Below, piece after piece: positions 44,358-55,885 of a stretch of DNA of 64,000 nt. A program made the translations under genes and the position numbers. Origin of the DNA: Ligustrum vulgare (lineage: Eukaryota > Streptophyta > Magnoliopsida > Lamiales > Oleaceae); assembly GCA_963555705.1 (NCBI GenBank), contig OY743187.1, positions 8,384,133 through 8,448,132 of the forward strand. The letters are read 5' to 3'. The notes beneath the pieces are model-generated. The model made no database searches. It was given only the letters and a program-made list of their open reading frames with translations, and was not told where the DNA came from. Numbering within the stretch: position 1 is the first letter of the stretch; each line of letters starts with the position of its first letter.

Positions 44358-45300
44358 TGATGAGATCCCAATCGGGGAATCTCGTCGAACAACGCGGAAT
44401 AACGAAATTAAAACCTAGGAAAGATCTAAATCAGATCTGACACGAAAATAACAAGAACACGAATAAATAAACGGAAATTAAAAGATAGATTTGACGGTAA
44501 AACCTTGACCCGACAATCACAACGCGATTAATGACGATGCGGATTGAAGAACCAAGATTGGTGAACGCCACAAGGGTTGTCAATTCCTTGATAAGTTCGT
44601 TGGGTGAACGCCACAAAGAACAGATCTTTGATAAGTTCGAAATAAAAGGGAAAAACTCAACCTTTAACAAGAGAATCCTCTCTCAATTTAATTCATAAAC
44701 TCAAACTTGTTTTTTTACAATCATGAAAAGAATATAAATAAGCAAAATAACCTAGCCGCTAATTTACTCAAAATAAAATTCTAATTAAACTAAAACACTA
44801 AATTAGGAAAATAACCTAAAAACCAAAAAAGAAATAAAATAATTGAAAATCCGGAAAATCTGGCCGCTACTCATTTACGGCCGTGAATAATTCTTTTACG
44901 GCCGTAAAGGCCACTCTGATCAAAACTGTGTTTATTAGTTACGTCCGTGACGAATTTCTTACGGCCGTGAAGTTTCCCTTTTTGAATGTTACGGTCGTAA
45001 CTTCCAAGCTTACGGTCGTAAGCATCGTTCTGCTGAAATTCTTCATTTTTCTTCGATAAATGATTACGGCCATGATAACATGATTTACGGACGTGAATAT
45101 ATGGGTTACGGCCGTGAAGGTCCTCCATTACGGCCGTGATGGATTTTCTGCCCAAATAACTTCGTTTTCTTGGCTCGGCTTGATCCGTCCCTCTTCTCGG
45201 TTCGACCCCAACATGGAACTTACTCCGTTTTGCACGTAGATTATTGTCATATTGTCGATGACTCGACTTCGCCCTTCGATGCCTGGTCCGGATCATATCA
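44358..45300 (-). repeat. gypsy LTR (left of pair)
   Basis: 943 bp from TGATGAGATCCC to CATATCA. On its right is the complement of a polypurine tract (TACTCCCTCTGTTG); on its left is a primer-binding site, so it serves as 3' LTR for one copy and 5' LTR for the truncated one. It contains ten copies of the near-palindrome TTACGGCCGTRA between 44875 and 45139. Confidence 0.85.
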
Positions 45301-47672
45301 TACTCCCTCTGTTGAAAAGTATTCGACCTCAAATCCGTTTTTAGTCGGCTTTTCAAACTCCTCCTGTTTTTCCGAGCTCGATGATCATGTTTAAGCTTTG
45401 TGTGATCCTTTAGACTTTGAGGCTGCTCATTTTTGCCAACAAATATCTTCCCGGCCTTAAGTTCATGGTTTGATTTATGTCCCTATAAAACAAATTTAGT
45501 AGAATTGGGGAGGGATGTGTTAGCAAATGCAAATAAACTCATTTTTGTGGTGGACTCTCTTTTCTTTTTCTTTTCACTCTCAAGCTCACCTTTTTTTGAG
45601 GTCGTGGCCTCAACTCTTTTGTTTTCAATTTTCACACCCTCTCCTTTTTCTGAGGTCGTGGCCTCAACGCTCTTATTTTTCCTCTCAAACTCTCTCTTTA
45701 TTTTCAATTGGTCATCTTGGACCTCTTTAGGTGATAGCGGAGCAAGAGTGATCCTTTTTCCACCATTCACGAAAGAATATCGATTTTTAAACCCATCGTG
45801 CACTACCGTCCTATCATGTTGTCAGGGTCTCCCCAACAAAACATGACCAACATGCATAGGTACCACGTCACAAACCACCTCATCCTTATATTCCCCGATG
45901 GCAAAATTGATCCTAGCCTGCTTATTTACCTTAATTTCTCCCGACTCGGTCAGCCATTGCAATTTATAAGGGTTCGGATGTTTAATCAAGCTCAAACCCA
46001 ATTTCTCAACCAACATTGTACTAACCACATTAGTACAACTTCCCCCGTCAATCACCATACCACAAACTTTTTTACCTACTAAGCACCTAGTATGGAAGAG
46101 ATTATCCCTTTGCTCACCAATTTCATCCACCCTAACCCTAGTACTACGGACACGCCGATTAACAAGTGAATATTTAACAGCATAGGTCAGCCCTTCCTCA
46201 TCACTACTACTAGCCCCAACATCCACTAACTTAGGCATTCCCTTAAATTCATCATCGGAACTAATTTCTCCATTTTCACGCAAGATCATTAGCCTCCTAT
46301 TTGGACACTGTGATGCTATATGACCCGTACCCAAGCACTTAAAACACTTAATATTTCTATCCCGAGTAGTTTGAGAATCAGAAATATTTTTACCTTTCGT
46401 TGTAGGCTCCTCCTTCACTTTCGGGTTATGTTCAACGTTGGATTCCTGCTTAGGTTGTGATGTAGGATAAGATAGTGAGTGTTTTGATGCCCCCTTTCTC
46501 CTTAGCTGTCTTTCCACCTTCATAGCCATATGCATCATATATTCTAGATCCACATAATGTTGCAGCTCAATGACGTTGGTAATGTCTCTATTCAGCCCAC
46601 TCAGAAACCTAGCCATCATAGCTTCCGATCCTCCACCACATTAGCCCGAATCATCGCCACCTCCATATCCTTGTGATAATCCTCTACACTCCTCGATCCT
46701 TGAGTCATACCCTGCAGCCTCTGGTAAATATCCCTATAATAATGAGTCGGCACAAACCGCTTCCTCATTATGGTTTTTAATTCACCCCAAGTATCCACTG
46801 GCTCCTCAAGGTTCCTCCTCCTACCCGTTACTAATTGATCCCACCAAATATTGGCATAATCTGTGAATTCAATCACAGCTAATTTCACCTTCTTCTTTTC
46901 CGAATAATTGTGACAATCAAATAATCGTTCAACCTTGGTTTCCCAATCCAAATACGCCTCCGGATCACTCCTACCCTGGAACGATGGTATTTTCACTTTA
47001 ATTTTCCCAAGGTCGTCATCAACATCATCTCTACCCCCACGATGCCTCCTAGCATCACGACGCTCCCTATCATGCCTCCTCTCATACCTATCTCCTCTAT
47101 CCCTCATTCGCATACTTCCCAAAGATATACTTCCACTTTCACTTTCCATGCCCTCATCATTCATACCAACATCACGCTTGTTACCTCTCCTAACTCGAGA
47201 ACCATCATGACATTGATCCCGAGGTCTTTGTTCACGCTCTGCACCTCGATTCTCCATTTGTGCCATAAACCTCTCAAATTGTGCCCTTATTGCTACAATA
47301 TCATTGTTACCCTGTTCATTCCTTCTGTTCACACCCCCGAGCTGTTTCCTATCTTCAATAGAAGATGAAGATGTGGGAACCTCTCTATCAGACATTTTTA
47401 AGACACGAATAAGGAAATTTGGAATATTTGGGGAATATTTAGAATTTTTTTTAATCTGCCAGAGAATTGGACTACAAGTATGACAGAAAAAAACGGAACT
47501 GGATTTGGACGAAAAACGAAGAAGAAAAACACTTTTAAATTTTTGGGACTGACTCTTATGGATCAAACTGAAGAAAATTATGACTGACACGAAGAACGTG
47601 AAGAACACGAAAAAAATCAAGAAAATTCAAGAGACGCAAGAATCTGAAATAGATCCAAACTCTGATACCAGA
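45301..47672 (-). mobile_element. gypsy internal region (gag, protease; RT and IN deleted)
   Basis: From right to left: primer-binding site (complement of TGGTATCAGAG, 47660-47670), gag, CCHC knuckle, protease, the protease-RT linker, then directly the polypurine tract at 45301. About 3.5 kb of RT, RNase H and integrase expected for the family is missing. Confidence 0.8.
45483..47395 (-). pseudogene. gypsy gag-protease polyprotein, frameshifted
   Basis: Starts MSDREVPTSSSSIEDRKQLG (47395). An Arg/Asp-rich stretch leads to the gag core (PSFQGRSDPEAYLDWETKVE) and VPTHYYRDIYQRLQ; a frame change near 46618 leads to ARFLSGLNRDITNVIELQHY. The zinc knuckle is CFKCLGTGHIASQC (about 46340). A pepsin-like protease follows, VIDGGSCTNVVSTMLVEKLG with downstream HVLLGRP; its catalytic triplet reads DGG rather than DSG or DTG. 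After a break, HDGFKNRYSFVNGGKRITLA (from 45803) is the linker that precedes RT in plant gypsy elements. RT itself is missing. Confidence 0.82.
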
Positions 47673-48571
47673 TGATGAGATCCCAATCGGGGAATCTCGT
47701 CGAACAACGCGGAATAACGAAATTAAAACCTAGGAAAGATCTAAATCAGATCTGACACGAAAATAACAAGAACACGAATAAATAAACGGAAATTAAAAGA
47801 TAGATTTGACGGTAAAACCTTGACCCGACAATCACAACGCGATTAATGACGATGCGGATTGAAGAACCAAGATTGGTGAACGCCACAATGATTGTCAATT
47901 CCTTGATAAGTTCGTTGGGTGAACGCCACAAAGAACGGATCTTTGATAAGTTCGAAATAAAAGGGAAAAACTCAACCTTTAACAAGAGAATCCTCTCTCA
48001 ATTTAATTCATAAACTCAAACTTGTTTTTTTACAATCATGAAAAGAATATAAATAAGCAAAATAACCTAGCCGCTAATTTACTCAAAATAGAATTCTAAT
48101 TAAACTAAAATATTAAATTAGGAAAATAACCTAAAAACCAAAAAGGAAATAAAATAATTGAAAATCCGGAAAATCTAGCCGCTACTCATTTACAGCCGTG
48201 AATAATTCTTTTACGGCCGTAAAGGCCTCTCTGATCAAAACTGTGTTTATTAGTTACGGCCGTGACGAATTTCTTACGGCCGTGAAGTTTCCCTTTTTGA
48301 ATGTTACGGCCGTAACCTCGTTCTGCTGAAATTCTTCCTTTTTCTTCGATAAATGATTACGGCCGTGACAACACGATTTACGACCGTGAATATATGGGTT
48401 ACGGCCGTGATGGATTTTCTTCCCAAATAACTTCGTTTTCTCTTCTCGGCTTGATCCGTCCCTCTTCTCGGCTCGACCCCAACATGGAACTTGCTCCATT
48501 TTGCGCGTAGATCATTGTCATATTTCTGATGGCTCGACTTCGCCCTTCGATGCCTGGTCCGAATCATATCA
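47673..48571 (-). repeat. gypsy 5' LTR (right of pair)
   Basis: 899 bp, same termini as 44358-45300 and closely similar apart from two deletions in the TTACGGCCGTRA array (about 48310 and 48411). The sequence to its right (TTTTGCCTACG) is unique. Confidence 0.85.
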
Positions 48572-49144
48572 TTTTGCCTACGATGGCTCTTACTACTTGT
48601 GTAATGGCACTTTCCTTTCTTCCAACAACTTCAATCGTACGCTTTCCATGTGGGGTGGGATAGGGACCCCAACTTGTGTTGTGAAATATATCAAAATTTC
48701 CATTTTTCACCAGTTTCTTTGCTCAATGAGGACATAATACAAAGATTTAGGATTTCCTTAGGCGTTTTTGTTTGTCGTAAGTTTGGCAAAAGGCATGGAA
48801 TTAAACCTTTCAAATTGATGTTTTCACTGGGCCAAGTCGGGGGACTCCTGCAAGCAACCACAAAACATCCATTACACTTTAGATTCCAACTCACATTTCG
48901 GACAAGACGAGGGAGAGAGGTGGAGGGGAAGGCGAGGTGGAGCGGGAAGAGCAGACCTTTTTAGAAAATTTCGACGGCGGGGATGAGGACTACAGAGGAT
49001 TTGCAGGCGGAGAAGGAGATGGTAATTTTGAATCGATGAGAAGGAGGACGTAGGTTAGGGTTCATATGCTGTGGTTTGTGGATTTGGAAGGAAAATGAAC
49101 GTTTAAAACAATTGAGGTTGAAAGTCCACAATTTACCATTTTTT
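48572..49144. other. Right interior of the inverted repeat, possibly captured DNA
   Basis: Higher-complexity DNA with a GC-rich, purine-rich block at 48901-49030. A plus-strand stretch near 48821 reads FSLGQVGGLLQATTKHPLHF, coding-like but not recognised. It would fit host DNA carried by a MULE. Confidence 0.35.
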
Positions 49145-49250
49145 TAATTAAACACAAGGCCCACAACTTTTGTCACTTGTGTTGCCACCTCACCGTGTTA
49201 ATTTTGAAAGTCAGATTTCTATGTTTGTGTAGAATTATTGATTAAATTCA
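49145..49250. repeat. Right arm of the 7-kb inverted repeat
   Basis: The reverse complement matches 42086-42198 through GGTGAGGTGGC, CAAAAGTTGTGGG and AATAATTCTACAC with scattered differences. It lies about 450 bp upstream of the ERF start codon. Confidence 0.6.
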
Positions 49251-49619
49251 GCAATTAATTTTAAATATTTTATTTTATAGAAGTCACAACATTTCAGATA
49301 TACATTTGATAACTTTTATAAAAAAAAATTCGTTTTAAACTCCAATAATCAGGGCTAAAAAAATTGCATTGGAGCGCTCTGGATCCGGCGCGATTAATTA
49401 TTGACGGTGCATTATACGCGTTAAAGGAGAGCGTTTTTCCCATAAATAACGGCGGTGTACAGTAGTGATGCCGGCACATCAACGTCGTAGGCGCCCTTGT
49501 CTCCTGCAACTCCCGCGTGCCACGTTGCTTACCCACCGATTTTTCACACACTGGGCGGCGCCACCTCAGTCAAGCACCTCGTTGACTGAGCCCACATATT
49601 CACCTTCTCTCTCCACTTT

Positions 49620-49630
49620 CCTATATATTT
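49620..49630 (+). promoter_or_regulatory. Probable TATA box of the ERF gene
   Basis: CCTATATATTT lies about 80 nt upstream of the ATG, following a pyrimidine-rich stretch; consistent with a short 5' UTR. Confidence 0.5.
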
Positions 49631-49706
49631 CTTTACCCTTTTGCTCTTCATCAAATCAATAAACTCGTTCTTACGAATAACCAGATTTGTGAGACATTAG
49701 ATTTTG

Positions 49707-50396
49707 ATGGCTGCCAAGGATAAGGTTAATGGGATCAAGGGAGGAAATGGAAATGTTAATGGGGTGGTTAAGAAGGTTCACTATAGGGGTGTGAGGACGA
49801 GGCCATGGGGCCGTTACGCTGCCGAAATCCGAGACCCGGGTAAGCGGAGCCGAGTTTGGTTGGGTACTTTTGACACGGCGGAAGAGGCGGCGCGGGCATA
49901 TGACGCCGCCGCAAGGGAGTTTCGTGGACCCAAGGCGAAAACAAATTTTCCCTTACCATCTGAGGACCGTAGTCCCAGCCACAGCAGCACAGTGGAGTCT
50001 TTCAGTGCTGATAACAAACAGAACGTGCCGGTCGAGCTGGATCTCACTCGCCGCCTTGGCGCTGCCATGGCTGAGGTAGACAAAATCATTGGTGGTGGAG
50101 GTCTTGTGCATTTTAATGAGAATCGGTTTTTGCCTCATCAGCCGGCCATGGCAGTGATGCCGAATGGACAGCAGGTTTTTTTCTTTGAGCCATTGATGCG
50201 GCCCGCGATGGTGGACCACCGTGATGCCGCCTTTGCCAACCGGCTGAACACGGTGGCGGTTGATTATCGTAGTGTGGGCGGTGTGCAAAGTGATTCGGAT
50301 TCTTCCTCAGTTGTTGATGGAGCCGACACAATTACGAAGAGGGGGCTTGATCTTGATCTTAATTTGCCGCCATCAATGGAATCTTGTGATTACTAA
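49707..50396 (+). CDS. AP2/ERF transcription factor with EAR repression motif
   Basis: Single-exon gene, 229 residues. The ATG at 49707 is the first in-frame ATG. The AP2/ERF domain spans about residues 25-83: [38 protein letters not shown] and [15 protein letters not shown]. It has the Ala and Asp typical of the ERF (GCC-box-binding) subfamily ([14 protein letters not shown]). The C terminus carries [11 protein letters not shown] followed by the EAR motif LDLDLNLPP, which recruits TOPLESS-type corepressors. This combination defines group VIII ERF repressors (ERF3/4/8-11 type). A TATA-like CTATATAT lies at about 49621. The CDS is GC-richer than its surroundings, as usual for intronless ERF genes. 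Which paralogue it is cannot be fixed here. Confidence 0.93.
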   Translation: MAAKDKVNGIKGGNGNVNGVVKKVHYRGVRTRPWGRYAAEIRDPGKRSRVWLGTFDTAEEAARAYDAAAREFRGPKAKTNFPLPSEDRSPSHSSTVESFSADNKQNVPVELDLTRRLGAAMAEVDKIIGGGGLVHFNENRFLPHQPAMAVMPNGQQVFFFEPLMRPAMVDHRDAAFANRLNTVAVDYRSVGGVQSDSDSSSVVDGADTITKRGLDLDLNLPPSMESCDY

Positions 50397-52069
50397 TCAT
50401 GCCAGTGTTGATGTTACAAGAGAAATTATTTGTAATTTCTTTAGTTAATTAATGACGACGTGCACCCGGCCGGCCGTTGAGTTCTTTCTCGTAGAATTCA
50501 TGCCCTACTTTAGGCTAATCTTATTTAAGTATAATATAAAAAAGATTCTCGTTCTTGAAATGTGTTTTATGTTGACAGCTCTCTTTATTTTGTAGGGTAA
50601 CACTACTTTGTTCATTCTGATTTATTTATATTTTTGACGTAAAAAGTAGTGATTGAAAATTAAAGAACGATAATATACGTATTAAAAAGTAATTTGAAAA
50701 ATTATTTAATTTATAAATTGATTTTTTATAAATCAATTTATTTGATTTACCAAATAAATTTGTAAAATTATCGAAAAAATAATTTATTTTGAAGGATATT
50801 TGGTCTAAAAGGAAAAATATCTATCCATCTATATATTAACGCACTCATAATATAAGGAAGGCATTGGTGAGTGAATATTCATACTAGTGGAATGTGGGTA
50901 AAGTACTATTCAAATTTTAACAAAATTTCAAATATACCACTAAAGTAGTATAAGCATAAGGTGATAAAAATTTTTAAAACTATCTTTTTATTTATTCAAT
51001 CGATTCCTAAAGAAGATTCAAACATAGATCACTGAACTAGTAAATTTTGTTCTTACTGTTTGAGTTATGGTTTGATCTCACAACCCTCAAACAATTTATA
51101 AATTATACAATTTTTCAAACTAATTTATAAATGTATGTTAAAAAGTGATTTCAAAAAATATGTTATTAAAAAGTAATTTGTGAAATTATATATTTTATAA
51201 ACTGATTTATGAATGGATAATAATTGTGTTAAAGGAGGCTTATTCATGAAAATATAAAAAATAATTAAAGGTTGTTTGACAATTTTTTTTATAAAATCTG
51301 ACGAAATAAGTAGTTGAAGAATTAGATTTCAATAAAAATATACTCTGGTTGGTAAAAAAAAAAAATTATAAACAAAAAATGTAATATTTTCAAGATAAAA
51401 TATATGGTTCTAAAGTAATTTGAAGAAATATCTATGGTGAGAAAATGTATTCGTTATAAATTTATTTATAAATAATTTACCTAACGGGATATTGATTTTA
51501 TCCTTTCAATTATTTAGCAATTTTTTTCCCCAAACGAGCACTAATTAAAAAATTGGTAATAAAATGGACGTCAAAAACAAATAACAATGCAGTCAATAAT
51601 ACCAACGGTGAGATAGGTGGCTGACGGGAGAGCACCCAAATCCGGGCCCGCTTTTCAAAAATAATTGATCGAATTTGCGAGTGCCTTGTGGTCTCGATGC
51701 TGTCTCAGGATGACCTTCACTCCCTTGTTATTGTCTATTTATATTTTTAATTTTATATTTTTTTAGTAGGAAAAAGAAAAAAAAAAAAAAAAATATAGGT
51801 TCGGGACGAGTCCTCGAATGCGATTATTCAGGACATGACTCCTCCAATGAGATCAAGCCCCCTTGCATTTCGAGTTCGTCAATTGCTTTTGCCAACCGGC
51901 CCAACCCTAATAATGTCACAACCTCAAATATTTATTAAGCAAAATAAATGGATGGGACTCATTATAACACAGTTAAACAATAAACTCTCAACTTTACTTC
52001 ATTGAGGCACATTTCGTAATTTGCATCCTTTATAAATATTTCGAATAGGGAATATAGGGACACCTAGAG
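50397..52069. other. Intergenic, AT-rich, no gene
   Basis: 3' flank of the ERF gene and very AT-rich DNA with repeated AATTTATAAAT-like phrases. A moderately GC-richer unidentified patch lies at 51590-51720. No domain-bearing ORF. Confidence 0.5.
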
Positions 52070-52234
52070 TCTGTCTGGTAATGTGAAATTTTTTAATTTT
52101 TTTGATTTTTTTTATCAATGTGTAGTTTAAAAATATTTAAAAAGTAACAAATAATAGACTTAACTAAGAACTGATGATTGAGATTGATTTTGAAAAATTG
52201 TGATAAATATTTTACTGTTACCAAATGAGCTTAT
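52070..52234. mobile_element. MITE with TGTCTGGTAA ends
   Basis: AGTCTGTCTGGTAATGTG on the left and TGTTACCAAATGAGCTTA on the right are imperfect inverted repeats of the window-wide TGTTTGGTAA type. Confidence 0.45.
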
Positions 52235-52288
52235 AATAATGTTAGAGTTCAACCTTTTTTTTTTTATTAAGCAAAATAATATAAAATG

Positions 52289-52293
52289 ATATA

Positions 52294-52325
<32 letters not shown>
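52289..52325. repeat. (ATT)n microsatellite
   Basis: About 12 perfect copies of ATT between MITE and unique DNA. Confidence 0.9.
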
Positions 52326-52326
<1 letters not shown>

Positions 52327-52950
52327 GTGTAACAAACAAGAAAGCAGACAGTGGAGTGGGGTCCACTCTTTAAAAAATTCGGCCTCCGTGCCTTTTGGTG
52401 GGTCCTTTTCCGCTCAGCGGAATTTGTGGTGTAGACTTTTGGATCTATCTCTCCACGCGGCAACCTGTTGTTTCATCCATGCAAAGACCTTTTTAAAAAT
52501 CACTAGCATTTCTCCGGTCGCATAAAAGTTATTCAAAAATACCAATTAGCATTTTTCCTTTCGGATAGAAATTGTTCAAAAATATCAATTTCGATAAATA
52601 TTTGTAAAATTTTAATATTTATACTTAATTAACAAAAATTCAAAATACATGAAAATAATATTATATCACAACAAATATTATATTTTAATAAATAATATAA
52701 CTCATTCAAATAATGTGGTTCTAAAATTTTTATAGAATTGCAGTTAATAATATTTTGAATAATGAGTATTAGGATAAAATAGTTATTGCATAAATTAGAT
52801 AAATATAATATTCTTTTTTTTAATGTAATTATTACAATTTATAAATCAATTTATAAACAACATAATTTCTCAAACTACTTTTTAATCAAACACATTTCTA
52901 ATTATCTCCACTTTTTAATCACACATTTTCTCTATACTTATTCAAAACAT

Positions 52951-53477
52951 TAGGGGCCGTTCCCTTTGTGTTTCGATTTTGGATTTTGTGTTTTGAATTT
53001 TGGATTTTGGTTATTTGTTTTGGGATTGCTGAAAACATGTTCTCTTTGTGATTTTAAAAAACTGTTTTCAAAAATAGAAAACTGAAAAATGCGTTTACTT
53101 TGTAATTTTTTGGTATATTTATTTTGTAATATTTTATATGTAAAAAATGATTGATTTGTTAAATATCATTAATTTTAATGTTAATAAATCAGTTAGTTCT
53201 CTATGTCAATAAATTCATCATTAATATTGTTTCAGCTAAACAAAAATTTAACCACATACCAACAAAATCTTAACATGAATCTATATATAATGACAAAATA
53301 ACATAAGAACTTCTAGTGAGGGAAGTGTCTCACATTTACAAAAAAAATAATAATAACAATAATAATAAATAAATAAATAAATAATTACAAAAAAAAAAGA
53401 TTTTTTTTTAACATGGATTTATATAATGACAAAATAATATAAGAACTTCAGGTGAAGGAAGTGTCTCACTTTTACAA

Positions 53478-53513
<36 letters not shown>

Positions 53514-53691
53514 AATAAATAAAATAAAATCTTAAAATGGATCTATATATAATGACAAAATAATATAAGAATTTCAAATGAATGAAGTGTCTCACTTTTA
53601 TTAAAAAAAAAAAAAATCTTAACATGATCTATATATAATGAAAAAATAATATAAGAACTTCAAGTGAAGGAAGTATCTCTCACTTTTACAA

Positions 53692-53739
<48 letters not shown>

Positions 53740-54193
53740 TTACAAAAAAAAAAAAATAATCTTAACATGGATCTATATGTAATGACAAATTAACATAAGA
53801 ATTTCAAGTAAAAGAAGTGTCTCACATTTAAAAAAAAAATATAATAATAATAATAATAATAATAAAAAATAAAAAAAATTACAAAAAAATATATATATAT
53901 TAACATGGATCTATATATAATGGCAAAATAATATAAGAACTTCAAGTGAAGGAAGTGTCTCACAAAAAAAAAAAAAAAAAAAAAATTAATTTCAAAACGC
54001 GCGTTTTGATCGTTTTGGACTTTTTAACACAAAATATCCAAAACGTAATAAACTCGTTTTGAGTTTCCTTTGTAATTTTTTTGGTGTTTTGGAAAACTCG
54101 TTTCTGAAAATGGGCAAAGTGAACGCGTTTTCGATATTTCTAAAAATCGAAAACTTAAAACGGGCTCAAAACAGCATAGAGAACGGGGCCTTA
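52951..54193. mobile_element. TIR element with internal tandem repeats
   Basis: The left end TAGGGGCCGTTCCCTTTGTG and the reverse complement of the right end TAAGGCCCCGTTCTCTATGC form a TIR. Subterminal regions are rich in TTTTGGA/TCCAAAA and AAACGxGTTTT. No transposase. Most of the interior is a tandem array (53270-53970). Confidence 0.6.
53270..53970. repeat. Tandem array of about 115-bp units with AAT microsatellites
   Basis: Six units, each containing ATGGATCTATATATAATGAC, AAAATAATATAAGAACTTC and GAAGGAAGTGTCTCAC, then an (AAT)n or poly(A) tract of different length. Unit starts are at about 53272, 53412, 53535, 53622, 53766 and 53905. Confidence 0.85.
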
Positions 54194-54442
54194 CTTTTTT
54201 CAAAACTCGTTTTCTGCCACATTTTACCAATAAAATAATCTACACACAAACTAAAAAAGTTCTCTACTTTTAACTTTACATTCTAAAAAAATTATTATTT
54301 CAAATAAGGTGATTTGTAAAATTTTTGTAAAATGTGTGATCGAAATTTAATAATTAGACGTGTATTGTGATAAAATAAAAGATAAGAATGGCACATCACA
54401 AAAGACCAAATTACAAAAATATAAATAGCAAGACAAAAAAAA

Positions 54443-54606
54443 GTTAGCTCTATTTGGTAAGAGTTTTGTACTTAACAACTTTTTTTTATATATTTTCTTG
54501 GTAAAATGTGAGGCTGAAAAGTGAAAAGAAAAATGTGTGCGGTTAAAAGGTGATTTGAGAAATTGTGGTCTAAAAATCTTGTTTTTAAACATGTTTGCTA
54601 AACAGG
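54443..54606. mobile_element. MITE with TATTTGGTAAGAG ends
   Basis: TTAGCTCTATTTGGTAAG at the left and TTTGCTAAACAGGAAAG at the right are weak inverted repeats. The interior contains AAAATGTGAGGCTGAAAAGTG-like text shared with other MITEs here. Confidence 0.35.
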
Positions 54607-54800
54607 AAAGAAAAAATGTCATAAAAAGAAAAATGAAAAACTGGTGTCAGCCGGCACAGCCACCATTTGACTGGTTTTTATTGTGTATAAACAGAATTTG
54701 ATTAAAGATAACAAATGTCAATAATCAAAACATAATTATAATATTGATAACTACACATATGATTTATAATACATTAAAATAAGAACAAATAAATAAAATA

Positions 54801-55345
54801 CCTCATTAAATAATAAATTTAATAACTATAAAATCAACATAAAATGGAGACATAATTTGATAAACTACTTTTAAATATCACTTTTCTTTTCTAAAAGAAA
54901 AAAATAAAGATATGTTCAATAACTCTATTTTATCGTGTATAAACAAACTTTTTTGTTCTTTTTCTAACATGCAAATCACGTATTTTGAAATGATGGGTCT
55001 CGTTATTTGTTTATCATATTTTAACATTTTTTGTTTCCAATTTTCATTCGAAAACACCAATCAAATTATACCTCATCAAATAATAATTTTAATAACTATA
55101 AAATCAACATGAAATAGAGACATAATATGCTAAATTACTTTAAAATATTACTTTTCTTTCTAAAAAGAAAAAATAAAGATCTGTTCAATAATTTTATTTT
55201 ATCGTGTATAAACAGATTTATTTATTTATTTTCTAATATGTAAATCACGTATTTTTGAAATAATGGGTCTCATTATGTGCTTTTCGTATTTTAACTTTTT
55301 CTTTTCCAATTTTCATTTAAAAACACCAATCAAATAATAATACAT
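54801..55345. repeat. Two-copy tandem duplication of about 270 bp
   Basis: 54801-55070 and 55071-55345 align end to end, both starting CCTCATyAAATAATAA and sharing TTTATCGTGTATAAACA, GCAAATCACGTATTTTGAAA-type and AACACCAATCAAAT segments. Divergence is modest and no coding is apparent. Confidence 0.85.
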
Positions 55346-55504
55346 GAGGTAAATAATTCAGGAACATTAAAAAATAGAAATAAAAGTTATACATACGCGG
55401 CTGTCGCCTAGCAAAAAATTTGAAATGAGAATGGGATGTTTGTACGATCCCATTTCAAACGTTTAAAAAAAAGTGAAAATGAACAGTAAATGGCGGTATT
55501 TTCA

Positions 55505-55540
55505 AGTGCAAGACTTTTGCACTTTAATATATAGTATAGA
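55505..55540 (-). mobile_element. Helitron 5' terminus (minus strand)
   Basis: Minus strand from 55540, preceded by A: TCTATACTATATATTAAAGT then GCAAAAGTCTTGCACTT, which folds as a subterminal palindrome (AAGTGCAA...TTGCACTT). This is the typical Helitron 5' start. The matching CTAG end was not found to the left with a convincing hairpin. Confidence 0.55.
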
Positions 55541-55579
55541 TTTATAAGTAAGTGAATTGTTTATTCAATAGACAACAAT

Positions 55580-55858
55580 CCTAAAAGAAAAAAAGGTGTA
55601 ACTCACACCTTGAGGCTCGAACCGATCATATCTTGAGCTATTGGTTCGAGTGGTAAATCGTAGGATGTACCTTCCAAAGGTCAGAGTGAAGGGTACTGAA
55701 GGTCCCCATGAGTGGAGTAACTCCCATTGCCACAAGGTCAAATCCATTTTCAGGATTCGAACCGTACACTCGGTCACACTGAGCGTGTTTTCAGCCCTCC
55801 TCTTTACCACTGAGAAATATGCCATGGGGGCGACAACAATTCTACTCGTACAACCTGT
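55580..55858 (-). mobile_element. tRNA-derived SINE candidate
   Basis: On the minus strand a box-A-like CTCAGTGGTAAAG (55814-55802) is followed about 40 nt later by the perfect box B GGTTCGAATCC (55763-55753). The body then ends in a T-rich tail (CCTTTTTTTCTTTTAGG, about 55592-55576). The T-rich 3' end is like plant Au-type SINEs. Target duplications could not be fixed. Confidence 0.5.
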
Positions 55859-55885
55859 TGACAAAGCTATTAACAAAAGAAATTA

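Noticed and set aside
46935..47368. Plus-strand Ser/Pro-rich frames and their twins at 43592-44052
   Set aside because: Antisense of the gypsy gag; duplicated only because the gag region itself is duplicated.
49814..50331. Minus-strand frames across the ERF coding region
   Set aside because: Antisense shadows of a GC-rich intronless gene.
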